From assembly GCF_049316285.1 (NCBI RefSeq), contig NZ_JBMOXA010000021.1, forward strand, positions 21,777-85,776: a stretch of 64,000 nucleotides of DNA. The letters are read 5' to 3'. The translations under genes were made by a program, and so were the position numbers. The first letter of the stretch is position 1, and every line of letters begins with the position of its first letter. This document shows, one piece after another, positions 16,542 through 25,347 of this stretch. A model generated the notes under the pieces. The model had not been told where the DNA came from. It saw only the letters and a list, made by a program, of their open reading frames with translations, and did no database searches. Origin of the DNA: Rhodoferax_B sp049316285. Lineage in GTDB: Bacteria > Pseudomonadota > Gammaproteobacteria > Burkholderiales > Burkholderiaceae_C.

Positions 16542-17729
16542 CTAGGAACGCGCTGAGAAAGCACGGGCGATTTGCGCGCAGCGGCGCTGGCCCATGGCGC
16601 AATGCAAGTACACAGTGCGGCCCGCACGGGTTTCGTCTTGCAGGGCAGTGACGATTTCGTTGATGGCGTCGGCCGGGGGCGTCACGATGTCGAGCAATGG
16701 GAAATGCCGGTACTGTGGGTAGCTTGTTCGCAGGGCAGGGGTTTCAGAGAGTTCGTTGGCCAGGTCGAACACCGTGCAATGGGCGGGCAGTTGTGCCGCT
16801 TCTGCGCGGCTCAAACGTCGTCCTGTCCAGAGTTGTGGCGCGACCTGTCTAAACGCCGGTTTGTTCTTGTCGCGCCACACCACGGCCAGCCAGGTGAGCC
16901 GGTAACCGACGAGGTAGGGCGCGTACAAACACCATACCCACCACGGATGACGGCCGTTGTGTTTGTGCAGAAAGTGCCGGTCTGCGCGCCAGTAGGCCAG
17001 GGCCACGAGCCAGAGACTGGCGACCAGGTAGACGGTCAACAGCAGCGGCCATGTCGCCAGCCCCACAACCACAGCCACGCCGCCTGCGACCAGGTAATAA
17101 AAAGCCACATTGGCTTCTGCGCGGCCTGGCCGGATCGTGGCCACACAGCCAAGGCCGAGGGCGAGCCCGGTCACCACATCCAGCAGGTGGTGTTGGAAGG
17201 TGAACAGGGTGGCCACGGCGGTCAAGACCAGCCATGCCGCGAGCAAGGCACGCGCCGCAAAGTGTGTGGGTAGCGAGCGCAGCGCCACCCACAAGATCAC
17301 GCAATACGCCACGTGTAAGGACGGCAGTTGGTTGTAGGGTGCATCCATCTGGCCCAGCAGGCCAAACAGGCTGGCCAGCCACGGTGTGTCTATCGCTGGG
17401 CGCGGCCAGCTGAAGCGCAGCGGGCACAGCACAAACACCAGCCCGGCCAACACGCTGGCCATGAGTAACCGTTGGCTCAGCACCCGCAGGTCGTCGCGGC
17501 TGCGCAGCACAAAAAACGCCGCCACCAAAAACAGGCCGCTGCTGAGGTAGGGCAACACCATCCACGGCAGAAACGGGATGTGGCTGTCCAACGTCAGCGC
17601 CACATGGCGTGTGATACCGCGCTGTTCTGCCAGCCTGTTCGCCAGCAGATAACAGAGGCTGAATACGGCAGCGTTGACGCACACATGCAGCAAACGCTGT
17701 TGAGTCGTCACGCTGTTTGCTGAAGTCAT
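16542..17729 (-). CDS. PAP2 phosphatase fused to a dual-specificity phosphatase domain
   Basis: 395 residues from the ATG at 17729. Residues about 1-260 are a multi-pass PAP2/inositolphosphotransferase-like region: RFSWPRPA, NQLPSLHVAY (the PSLH variant of PSGH) and FTFQHHLLDVVTG (the H...D). After a hydrophobic stretch, residues about 290-395 are a cytoplasmic dual-specificity phosphatase with P-loop YLHCAMGQRRCAQ, a complete HCx5R motif. DSP enzymes of the PTPMT1 type remove phosphate from phosphatidylglycerophosphate, so this chain could both handle and finish a phospholipid head group. It is divergent from the patatin-like gene, with a MITE-like element in between. Confidence 0.85.
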   Translation of the reverse strand: MTSANSVTTQQRLLHVCVNAAVFSLCYLLANRLAEQRGITRHVALTLDSHIPFLPWMVLPYLSSGLFLVAAFFVLRSRDDLRVLSQRLLMASVLAGLVFVLCPLRFSWPRPAIDTPWLASLFGLLGQMDAPYNQLPSLHVAYCVILWVALRSLPTHFAARALLAAWLVLTAVATLFTFQHHLLDVVTGLALGLGCVATIRPGRAEANVAFYYLVAGGVAVVVGLATWPLLLTVYLVASLWLVALAYWRADRHFLHKHNGRHPWWVWCLYAPYLVGYRLTWLAVVWRDKNKPAFRQVAPQLWTGRRLSRAEAAQLPAHCTVFDLANELSETPALRTSYPQYRHFPLLDIVTPPADAINEIVTALQDETRAGRTVYLHCAMGQRRCAQIARAFSARS

Positions 17730-17738
17730 GCGTTGTCT

Positions 17739-18016
17739 AGGGCCTGTTAACACTATGAGTGCAAGGCGCGTTGCGAGTCCAAAGGGCCAGCAGCGAGGCG
17801 CAAAACGTAGCCGGGGTGAACCCCGGCAAGGCTTTGCAACGACGCGGCTGGTCTTTTGGGCCGCAACCCGAAGGGAACGTGGTTAAAAAGTCGCCACTCG
17901 GCGTTGCACTTCTAGGCCAAGTGGACACCTGGCCGCCAAAGCTCTTATGACATTGCGCCTTGATTGGTGGCTTTTTAATCACGTTCGCGCTTGCACTCAT
18001 AGTGTTAACAGGCCCT
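17739..18016. mobile_element. MITE-like element with 27-bp perfect terminal inverted repeats
   Basis: The ends 17739-17765 (AGGGCCTGTTAACACTATGA, then GTGCAAG) and 17990-18016 are perfect inverted copies over 27 bases, and the whole unit is 278 bp. No open frame inside looks like a transposase. A second inverted pair lies inside, around 17875-17895 and 17963-17985 (GAACGTGRTTAAAAAGYC). No obvious target duplication is seen at the borders. It fills the divergent promoter region of the lipid locus and ends 22 bp before the patatin-like start, so it may carry or alter promoters of both neighbours. The mobilising transposase family is not known to me with certainty. Confidence 0.75.
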
Positions 18017-18038
18017 GGGGTTAGGTTATCTTAGCAAC

Positions 18039-19148
18039 ATGGATCAGCCTCAAAAGTTCAAGCGATGCATGGTGTTTGCCGGTGGTGGTTTCCGTTTTGG
18101 CATCTACCTGGGCATGGTGGCCGCCGCGCGCGATGCGGGGCGTGCGCCCGACCTGTTGCTGGCCACATGCGGCGGTGCGCTGGCCGCAGCGGTGATTCAA
18201 GCTTTGCCCGATGACGCGCAGCGCAAGGCCTGGCTTGCGTCGCCGCAGATGTACGACTTTTGGCGCGGCTTGCAGCCCGCGCCGCAGGCCACCATTGCAC
18301 GCACCTTGTGGCTGGCCGCGCAGCGCAAACTGGCGCAGCAGGCCGCACCGACGGTGCCCGATCTTTTCAACGACTACCTGTTTGAGGTGCCGCACCATCT
18401 GCCGTTGCCACCACCGGCCGAAACGTCTGAGGTGACCGTGGCCACCGTCGGCGGCCAGTTGTTGTTCGGCCCGGCCGATGCGGGCCAGCCACGTGGTACG
18501 CGCAAGTTGTTTGTGCAGACGGTGTTTGGTGATGCGCGTGTGGCCGCTCTGCTGCAGGGCATGCGGTCTCCATTCAACGACCCGCGCTGGGGCCCACACG
18601 CCGTGGCCGACGCGGTATTAACCGTGCAGGGCTTGCCGCTGGACGCTGCGGCGCGCTTGTCCATCATCGATTTTTTCTACTTTCCACCTTATGCCCATGC
18701 TGGCCAGCGCTACATCGGTGGTGTGGTCGACCTGTTCCCCGTCGAGCTGGCGCAGCGGCTGGCGGGCGAGGTGATGATGGAGTTCAAGGAGTCGTTCGAC
18801 CAGAACTTTTCCATTCCGGCCTGGCGCTCGGTATTGGGCTTGGATGGCAACCAGCGGCTGCGCCAGGTCAACAGCCAGGCGCTGGACGTGTGGATAGACA
18901 CTTCCGACATTTCTACCGCGCTGGCGCGCAACCAGGTGGGCAAGAAGCTCGACTGGCGCGGCAACCGCATTGGCCTGCGTTTGCCGCCAAGTTATGCCGA
19001 CTATCAGCGCGCCATCGATGCCCAGTGGCAATACGGTTACCAGCGTGTGCAAGAGGCTTTGCAGCGGCCACAACCCGCAGACAAATCCGCGATGCGCCAT
19101 GTCGATCGTTACAACAGCGCAAAAGAACTGACGCCATGCGTATCTTGA
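18039..19148 (+). CDS. Patatin-like protein with replaced catalytic residues
   Basis: 369 residues. The patatin oxyanion loop is visible at the start as GGGFRFGIYLG. The nucleophile elbow, usually GxSxG, reads LLATCGGALAAA, so Ser is replaced by Cys and the first Gly by Ala. The second catalytic motif DG(G/A) reads YIGGVVDLFPVELAQRL, with Ile where the Asp should be. Both halves of the Ser-Asp dyad are therefore missing. It may be a binding pseudoenzyme or use different chemistry. The following SDR start lies within its last 13 bases, so the two are coupled. It belongs to the lipid locus by position. Confidence 0.8.
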   Translation: MDQPQKFKRCMVFAGGGFRFGIYLGMVAAARDAGRAPDLLLATCGGALAAAVIQALPDDAQRKAWLASPQMYDFWRGLQPAPQATIARTLWLAAQRKLAQQAAPTVPDLFNDYLFEVPHHLPLPPPAETSEVTVATVGGQLLFGPADAGQPRGTRKLFVQTVFGDARVAALLQGMRSPFNDPRWGPHAVADAVLTVQGLPLDAAARLSIIDFFYFPPYAHAGQRYIGGVVDLFPVELAQRLAGEVMMEFKESFDQNFSIPAWRSVLGLDGNQRLRQVNSQALDVWIDTSDISTALARNQVGKKLDWRGNRIGLRLPPSYADYQRAIDAQWQYGYQRVQEALQRPQPADKSAMRHVDRYNSAKELTPCVS

Positions 19149-19864
19149 TCCTGGGCGGCACCAGTGGCATTGGCCTGGCTTTGGCGCGGCACTACCTGGC
19201 GCGCGGCGAAGAGGTTGCGGTGTGTGGCCGTGATCTGTCGCGCTTGCCGGCCGAGCTGGGCGCGCAGCCGCGACTGCAAGCCATGGCCCTGGACATCACC
19301 GACCATGGCGCGTTGGCCAGTGTGCTCAATGGCTTTGCCGCCCACGGGCTGGACTTGCTGGTGGTGTGTGCTGGCTTCTACTTCAACACCCGCCACGAAC
19401 CGCTGGATGCGGCCACCACGCTGCGTATGCTGCTAACCAATCTGGGCGGGCTGGGCCATGCATTCGAGTTGGCCGCAGAAAAAATGCTGGCGCAAAAGAG
19501 TGGCCATCTGGTGGCGATTTCTTCCGTCGCCGGCTTGCTGCACGACTACCCCGGCGCCTCACTCTACAGCGCCACCAAACGCAGTGTGCTGAGTGTCTGC
19601 GACAGCTACCGTGCGGGGCTCAAGCCGTTTGGCATTGCCGTCACGGCCATAGTTCCAGGCTATGTGGACACGGCCAAGCTGCGGGCCTTGAATGGTGGCG
19701 ATGCCCGCCACAAACCCTTCATCCTGTCGGAGGCGCAAGCCGTGGCGCACATCACACGGGCCATAGAGCAGCGCCAGGCGGTGTGTGTTTTTCCCTGGCA
19801 GATGCGCTGGCTGATTGGCTTGCTCAACTGCCTGCCGAGCGCACTGCTGCGGCTGCGGCGCTAA
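19136..19864 (+). CDS. Short-chain dehydrogenase/reductase (SDR)
   Basis: 242 residues. The cofactor motif is ILGGTSGIGLALA and the catalytic Ser/Tyr/Lys are in AISSVAG and YSATKRS. The C-terminal 25 residues (WQMRWLIGLLNCLPSALLRLRR) are hydrophobic and basic, which suggests membrane attachment, fitting a lipid substrate such as a keto group on an acyl chain or head group (inference). The gene overlaps the end of the patatin-like gene by 13 bases and is the last gene of the lipid locus; it converges on the ZntB-like gene 13 bp away. Confidence 0.87.
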   Translation: MRILILGGTSGIGLALARHYLARGEEVAVCGRDLSRLPAELGAQPRLQAMALDITDHGALASVLNGFAAHGLDLLVVCAGFYFNTRHEPLDAATTLRMLLTNLGGLGHAFELAAEKMLAQKSGHLVAISSVAGLLHDYPGASLYSATKRSVLSVCDSYRAGLKPFGIAVTAIVPGYVDTAKLRALNGGDARHKPFILSEAQAVAHITRAIEQRQAVCVFPWQMRWLIGLLNCLPSALLRLRR

Positions 19865-19876
19865 CGTTCTAACGGG

Positions 19877-20893
19877 CTAGTCGTCTTTCTTGCGCATGGC
19901 CCACCAACCGGCCAGCGCGGTAAAACCTATGACCAAGGCCACGATCCACCAAAAGCCGTGGCTGTTCTCGGCCAGCGGAATGCCGCCGACATTCATGCCC
20001 AGCAAACCGGCAGCCAGGTTGATTGGCAGGGCCAGCACCGTGACCACGGTCAGTGTGTAGACGCTTTGGTTGGTCTGTTCGCCCACCTGCGCGGCAATTT
20101 CTTCCTGCAGCAGGCGAATACGTTCTTGCAGGTCGGCGGCGTCGCGCAGCACCAGTGAGAACTCCTCCGTGGCCTGGCGCAGTTCTTCCAGGTCGTCCAC
20201 CGGCACCCAGGGCGGCGGGCGGCGCAACAGGCGGAACAGGGCGCCCGGCTCGGGGGCCAGCAGGCGTTGCAGCCGCACCAGTACACGGCGCAGCTGGCCG
20301 AGTTCGGCGCGTTTGTGTTTCAGGCGGCCCACGAGCAATTGGTCTTCGACGGTGTCGACCAGCGTGGTGGCCTGGCGCACGATGCGCACCAACACGTCGC
20401 CCTGGTCGTGCAGCAGGCGGTTCAGAAAGGCAACCGATGAGGCGAAGCGCAGGCCGTCTTTCACGGCTTGGCGCAACACGTCTATGGAGCGCAGCGGATG
20501 TAGGCGCGCGCTCACCGCCAGATGCGGGCTGACATTGAGCCACAGGGTTTCGATCTCGCCGGGGTCGAAAGCGAAGGAGTAGGCCACGTCGTTGACCACG
20601 GCGACCAGGGTGTCGTCGGCGTCTTCAATACGTGTCGAACGCGAGCCTTCGTGCAGCGCGGCAAAAAACTCGGGCACCACGGGCAGATGTGAGCGCATCC
20701 AGGCTTCTGCTGCCGCGTCGCCCAGGTTGAAGTGCAGCCAGACAAAGTCGCCCTCGCCGCGTGGCGTGCTGGGTTGTGCGTCTTTCAGCCAGGCGTGAGC
20801 CTCTTCCAGCGTGACGGGCGTGCCTATGCCGCCGGCGCAAAAGCGGTAGCCGCAGATGAGGCCGTGGCGGTCCGACCCATAGTTTTGGCCCAT
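19877..20893 (-). CDS. CorA/ZntB family divalent-cation transporter
   Basis: 338 residues. A long cytoplasmic N-terminal domain is followed by a helical stalk and two C-terminal membrane helices. The pore-entrance signature is LLGMNVGGIPLAENSHGFWW, where GMN is invariant in the superfamily and the continuation GGIPL is of the ZntB type. The extreme C-terminus is short and basic (WWAMRKKDD), facing the cytoplasm. It probably moves zinc or another divalent cation as a homopentamer. It stands alone, converging with the SDR gene. Confidence 0.88.
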   Translation of the reverse strand: MGQNYGSDRHGLICGYRFCAGGIGTPVTLEEAHAWLKDAQPSTPRGEGDFVWLHFNLGDAAAEAWMRSHLPVVPEFFAALHEGSRSTRIEDADDTLVAVVNDVAYSFAFDPGEIETLWLNVSPHLAVSARLHPLRSIDVLRQAVKDGLRFASSVAFLNRLLHDQGDVLVRIVRQATTLVDTVEDQLLVGRLKHKRAELGQLRRVLVRLQRLLAPEPGALFRLLRRPPPWVPVDDLEELRQATEEFSLVLRDAADLQERIRLLQEEIAAQVGEQTNQSVYTLTVVTVLALPINLAAGLLGMNVGGIPLAENSHGFWWIVALVIGFTALAGWWAMRKKDD

Positions 20894-21095
20894 GACGGTG
20901 TGGCGAATGTGTTGGATAAAAAGCGGGGCAGGGCCGGAGGTTTGGCTCGTACGCTACCGGTGATGCATGTCTGTTTTGTGACAGTGGTTTGACGGGTTGA
21001 AAACAGGAAAAGGCCAGATTTCCAAGGGAAATAGGCCTTTGATGCTTGCCATGCAAGTGATGGCAGCTATCTAAATGGTAGCGGATGTATGGCGC

Positions 21096-21932
21096 TCAGT
21101 AGTCCAGCCGCTCGGGCCGAATCTCCTGCAGTATGGTGGTGGCGATTTCTTCTATCGACTTGGTGGTGGTGCTGAGCCAGCGTATGCCGCAGCGGCGCAT
21201 CATGGATTCGGCTTCGGCCACCTCCATGCGGCAGTTCTCCAACGAGGCGTAGCGCGAGTTCGGCCGGCGCTCGTTGCGGATCTCGCTCAGCCGGTCTGGG
21301 TGAATCGTCAGGCCGAAGATTTTGCGGCGGTGTGGCACCAGCGCTGGCGGCAACTCACGACGTTCAAAGTCTTCGGGAATCAGCGGGTAGTTGGAGGCTT
21401 TCAGGCCGTATTGCATGGCCAGGTAGAGCGAAGTGGGGGTTTTGCCGCTGCGGCTCACACCCACCAAAATCACGTCCGACTGCTCCAGATCGCGGTGTGA
21501 TTGGCCGTCGTCGTGCTCCAGCGAGAAGTTGATGGCTTCGATGCGGTCGTTGTAGGCCTTGCTTTTGCTCACGTCGCTGAAGCGGCCAATGCGGTGATTC
21601 GACTTGATGCCCAGCTCGGTTTCCAGCGGGTTCACAAAGGTGCCGAACATGTCGAGCAGCAGGCCTTTGCAGTTTTCGTTGATGACCTTCAGCACTTCCA
21701 TGTTCACCAGCGTGGTGAAAACAATCGGGCGCTTACCTTCCATTTCAGCTGTGTGGTTGATTTGCCGCACCACCTGGTGGGCCTTGTCCACCGTATCCGT
21801 GAACGGCAGGCGCACGTGGCGCGGACGCAACTCAAACTGCGCCAGGATGGCGTTGCCAAAGGTCTCGGCGGTGATGCCGGTGCCGTCGGAGATGAAGAAA
21901 ACAGTATGGGTGGGGGTGGTAGGTTCGGCCAT
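21096..21932 (-). CDS. ppsR: PEP synthase regulatory protein (kinase/pyrophosphorylase, DUF299)
   Basis: 278 residues from the ATG at 21932. The opening HTVFFISDGTGITAETFGNA and the P-loop VGVSRSGKTPTSLYLAM are family hallmarks, with IHPDRLSEIRNERRPNSRYA further on. PpsR inactivates PEP synthase by ADP-dependent phosphorylation of a Thr next to the catalytic His and reactivates it by phosphorolysis. It is divergent from ppsA, which begins 222 bp away on the other strand, the usual pairing. The longer in-frame extension upstream of the chosen ATG has no family similarity. Confidence 0.95.
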   Translation of the reverse strand: MAEPTTPTHTVFFISDGTGITAETFGNAILAQFELRPRHVRLPFTDTVDKAHQVVRQINHTAEMEGKRPIVFTTLVNMEVLKVINENCKGLLLDMFGTFVNPLETELGIKSNHRIGRFSDVSKSKAYNDRIEAINFSLEHDDGQSHRDLEQSDVILVGVSRSGKTPTSLYLAMQYGLKASNYPLIPEDFERRELPPALVPHRRKIFGLTIHPDRLSEIRNERRPNSRYASLENCRMEVAEAESMMRRCGIRWLSTTTKSIEEIATTILQEIRPERLDY

Positions 21933-22153
21933 GGTGTGGCTATTTTGCAGGATGGGGTCACATTTGCGGCAACCCATCTGGTGGCCGAGGCCTCTACAAT
22001 CAGCGCAACGCGATTCATCCGCTCCCAAATTTAAATGCCCTGCACACACCCACTAGAACAACAAGCAAGTTGTGCTGCAGGCATTGGCGAGGCCGCAGCC
22101 CAATTGGCGCGGCCGTGGTGCCCAGACCCGGTTTCAACCTTTGGAGTCTTCCC

Positions 22154-24547
22154 ATGTCTGCACTATTCAGCCCGACCGCCCTGGTCGTACCGTTTGAAAA
22201 CCTGAGAATGAGCGACGTCGAGTCGGTAGGCGGTAAAAATGCCTCGCTCGGCGAAATGATCTCGCAGCTGCCCACCGGCGTGCGGGTGCCTACCGGCTTT
22301 GCCACCACGGCGCATGCGTTCCGCCAGTTCCTGGCGCACGACGGCCTGGCCGACAAGATCAGCGCCCGCCTGGCTTCGCTGGACGTGGAAGACGTGCGCG
22401 CGCTGGCCCAGGCTGGCGCCGAAATCCGCGCCATGGTCGAGTCGCAACCGTTCCCCAAGGACCTGGAGCAGGCGATTGCCGAGGCCTTTGCCACGCTGAG
22501 CGCGGGCAATGCCGAGGCCTCGTTTGCCGTGCGTTCGTCGGCCACGGCTGAAGACTTGCCCGACGCCTCGTTCGCCGGCCAGCAAGAAACCTTCTTGAAC
22601 GTGACCGGCCTGGCCGACATCCTGCACAAGATGAAAGAGGTGTTTGCCTCGCTCTACAACGACCGCGCCATCAGCTACCGCGTCCACAAGGGTTTTGCAC
22701 ACGACGTGGTGGCCTTGTCGGCCGGTGTGCAACGCATGGTGCGCTCGGACTTGGGTGCAGCCGGTGTGATGTTCACCATGGACACCGAATCCGGCTTCGA
22801 CCAGGTGGTGTTCATCACCTCCAGCTACGGCCTGGGCGAAACCGTGGTGCAGGGCGCCGTGAACCCCGACGAGTTCTACGTGCACAAACCCATGCTCAAG
22901 GCCGGCAAGCGCGCCGTGATCCGCCGCAACCTGGGCTCGAAGATGATACAGATGGAGTTTTCCACTGCAGCGGAAAAAGCCGCCAGCGGCAAACTCGTCA
23001 AGACCACCGACGTGCCCACCGAGCAGCGCAACCGTTATTCGCTGTCTGAAACCGAAGTCGAACAACTGGCGCACTACGCGCTGGTGATCGAAGAACACTA
23101 CGGCCGCGCCATGGACATCGAGTGGGGCAAAGACGGCACCGACGGCCTGCTCTACATCTTGCAGGCGCGCCCCGAGACCGTGAAGAGCCAGCAGCAGGGC
23201 AAGGCCGAGCTGCGCTACAAGCTCAAGGGCAAGAGCAGTGTGTTGGCCGAAGGCCGCGCCATCGGCCAGAAGATCGGCACCGGCCCGGTGCGTCTGGTGC
23301 ACAGCATCAGCCAGATGGACGAAGTGCAGCCCGGCGACATTCTGGTCACCGACATGACCGACCCGAACTGGGAACCGGTGATGAAGCGCGCCGCCGCCAT
23401 CGTCACCAACCGTGGCGGGCGTACCTGCCACGCGGCCATCATCGCGCGTGAACTCGGCATTCCGGCCGTGGTCGGCTGCGGCGATGCGACCGAACGTTTG
23501 ACCAACGGCACACTGGTCACCGTGAGTTGCTCGGAAGGCGACACCGGCTTCATCTACGACGGCCTGCTGGAAACCGAAGTGACCGAAGTGCAGCGCGGCA
23601 CCATGCCCGAGATCGACACCAAGATCATGATGAACGTGGGCAACCCGCAGTTGGCGTTCGACTTCTGCCAGTTGCCCAACCAGGGCGTGGGCCTGGCGCG
23701 CTTGGAGTTCATCATCAACAACAATATTGGTGTGCACCCGAAGGCGATTCTCGACTACCCCAACATCGACAACGACTTGAAGAAGGCGGTGGAGTCGGTG
23801 GCACGCGGCCACGCTTCGCCACGTGCGTTCTACGTCGACAAGGTGGCCGAAGGTGTGGCCACCATCGCCGCGGCCTTCTGGCCCAAGCCGGTGATCGTGC
23901 GTTTGTCCGACTTCAAGTCGAACGAGTACCGCAAACTCATCGGTGGCTCGCGTTACGAGCCCGAGGAAGAAAACCCCATGCTTGGCTTCCGAGGTGCTGC
24001 GCGCTACGTGAGTGCCGAGTTTGGCGAAGCGTTTGCGATGGAATGCGCTGCGCTCAAGCGTGTGCGTGAAGACATGGGCCTGACCAATGTGCAGGTGATG
24101 GTGCCGTTTGTGCGCACGCTGGGCCAGGCCGACAAGGTCACCAAGCTGTTGGCGCAACACGGCCTGAAGCGCGGCGAGAACGAGCTCAAGGTCATCATGA
24201 TGTGCGAGGTGCCTAGCAACGCGGTGCTGGCCGATGAGTTCCTGCAGTACTTCGACGGCTTCTCTGTCGGCTCTAACGACCTGACCCAGTTGACCCTGGG
24301 CTTGGACCGCGACTCCGGCCTGGAACTGCTGGCCGCCGACTTTGACGAGCGCGACCCGGCCGTGAAGGCTTTGCTGAGCCGCGCCATCAACGCCTGCAAG
24401 GCACAAGGCAAGTATGTGGGCATTTGCGGCCAAGGCCCTAGCGACCATCCAGACTTTGCGCAATGGCTGGCCGACGAAGGCATCTCTTCGATCTCGCTGA
24501 ACCCCGACAGCGTGGTGGCCACCTGGAAACGTTTGGCCGGTAGCTGA
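22154..24547 (+). CDS. ppsA: Phosphoenolpyruvate synthase
   Basis: 797 residues, the family length. ATP + pyruvate + water gives PEP + AMP + phosphate, the first step of gluconeogenesis from C3 compounds. The N-terminal ATP-grasp domain has VGGKNASLGEM and FAVRSSATAEDLPDASFAGQ. The swivelling His domain reads TNRGGRTCHAAIIARELG, with the Thr-Cys-His that PpsR acts on. The C-terminal PEP-binding barrel has LGFRGAARY, VGSNDLTQLTLG and catalytic Cys in GICGQGPSDHP. The ATG at 22154 is chosen from homology; the upstream in-frame part is not conserved. A strong hairpin terminator follows. Confidence 0.97.
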   Translation: MSALFSPTALVVPFENLRMSDVESVGGKNASLGEMISQLPTGVRVPTGFATTAHAFRQFLAHDGLADKISARLASLDVEDVRALAQAGAEIRAMVESQPFPKDLEQAIAEAFATLSAGNAEASFAVRSSATAEDLPDASFAGQQETFLNVTGLADILHKMKEVFASLYNDRAISYRVHKGFAHDVVALSAGVQRMVRSDLGAAGVMFTMDTESGFDQVVFITSSYGLGETVVQGAVNPDEFYVHKPMLKAGKRAVIRRNLGSKMIQMEFSTAAEKAASGKLVKTTDVPTEQRNRYSLSETEVEQLAHYALVIEEHYGRAMDIEWGKDGTDGLLYILQARPETVKSQQQGKAELRYKLKGKSSVLAEGRAIGQKIGTGPVRLVHSISQMDEVQPGDILVTDMTDPNWEPVMKRAAAIVTNRGGRTCHAAIIARELGIPAVVGCGDATERLTNGTLVTVSCSEGDTGFIYDGLLETEVTEVQRGTMPEIDTKIMMNVGNPQLAFDFCQLPNQGVGLARLEFIINNNIGVHPKAILDYPNIDNDLKKAVESVARGHASPRAFYVDKVAEGVATIAAAFWPKPVIVRLSDFKSNEYRKLIGGSRYEPEEENPMLGFRGAARYVSAEFGEAFAMECAALKRVREDMGLTNVQVMVPFVRTLGQADKVTKLLAQHGLKRGENELKVIMMCEVPSNAVLADEFLQYFDGFSVGSNDLTQLTLGLDRDSGLELLAADFDERDPAVKALLSRAINACKAQGKYVGICGQGPSDHPDFAQWLADEGISSISLNPDSVVATWKRLAGS

Positions 24548-24581
24548 TGGTTTGAGGCTGTTAGAAATAACGGGCTGATGC

Positions 24582-24619
24582 AAAAGAAAAACCGGAGCCC
24601 TGGCTCCGGTTTTTCTTTT
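24582..24619. terminator. Bidirectional intrinsic terminator after ppsA
   Basis: An 18-bp perfect stem AAAAGAAAAACCGGAGCC / GGCTCCGGTTTTTCTTTT with a 2-base loop (CT at 24600-24601). It is A-rich on one side and T-rich on the other, so it can serve ppsA and the convergent gene ending at 24647. Confidence 0.92.
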
Positions 24620-24646
24620 TTGGTGTGTGTGCAGTCTTAGTTGTGA

Positions 24647-25141
24647 TTAAGGGCGAAGGCCCAGCGCAGCGTCCAGCGCTTCACAACGCTTGGCGCCCAA
24701 GGCTTCATGCAGGCGCGGCGCCAGGGCCACGAGGTCGGCATAACCGTTGGCTTTTTCTACCGCCAGGTTCAGCTTAAAGCCGCGTAAACCCAGGCTGGCG
24801 ACCAGCGCCGTGGCGATGGGGTAGGCGCGTTTGTAGCGGTCTTGTTCCGACAGGGCTTCGGGGGCGTCACCATCAGCCAGCAGGGGGGGCGTGGCTGGTG
24901 TTCCAGTGGTAGCGGGCGCTGCAGACGGCTGGGTTGCAGGCGTGCCCTCGGCAATCAAGCCCTCATCGAGCATGTGCGCGATGTCGTCCATGGTCATGCC
25001 CATGCCAGCCGTGGCGGCAATCACATCCTGCACCGATCTATGCCCGTCAAACAAAATAAAAGCGGCCCGTTGGTGCGTGGCCAACTGGCGGGATCGCTCT
25101 TTGAAAACACGCTGCCCCAACTCGGTCTTGATGAATGTCAT
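24647..25141 (-). CDS. Conserved hypothetical protein
   Basis: 164 residues. The first 65 (MTFIKTELGQRVFKERSRQL to MLDEGLIAEG) form a compact helical domain that looks like a winged-helix or PatZ-like fold. They are followed by a Pro/Ala/Thr-rich linker (about 66-92) and a helical C-terminal domain (ALSEQDRYKRAYPIATALVA onward) ending GLRP. I do not recognise a function; similar proteins seem common in Burkholderiales (memory). It is monocistronic, converging with ppsA. Confidence 0.7.
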   Translation of the reverse strand: MTFIKTELGQRVFKERSRQLATHQRAAFILFDGHRSVQDVIAATAGMGMTMDDIAHMLDEGLIAEGTPATQPSAAPATTGTPATPPLLADGDAPEALSEQDRYKRAYPIATALVASLGLRGFKLNLAVEKANGYADLVALAPRLHEALGAKRCEALDAALGLRP

Positions 25142-25347
25142 GCAAACGCCTCCGCAGGCATGCTACTACGCACCCATGTTTGCTGCGCGCTTGCGTCGTG
25201 TGGGAAAACACCTGTCGCGTGGCCCCAACGGCTGCGCTAGGATGGCGCCGATCTCGTTTATGCAACGCACACATCTGGCAGTGCAATGGCTTTTCTGCGT
25301 TTTGCTGTGTCAGGTTTCTTTTCTACGTTAGCGACTCCCCACTCGCA

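Noticed and set aside
22163..24583. 806-residue open frame antisense to ppsA
   Set aside because: Shadow of ppsA with repetitive composition and no recognisable domain.
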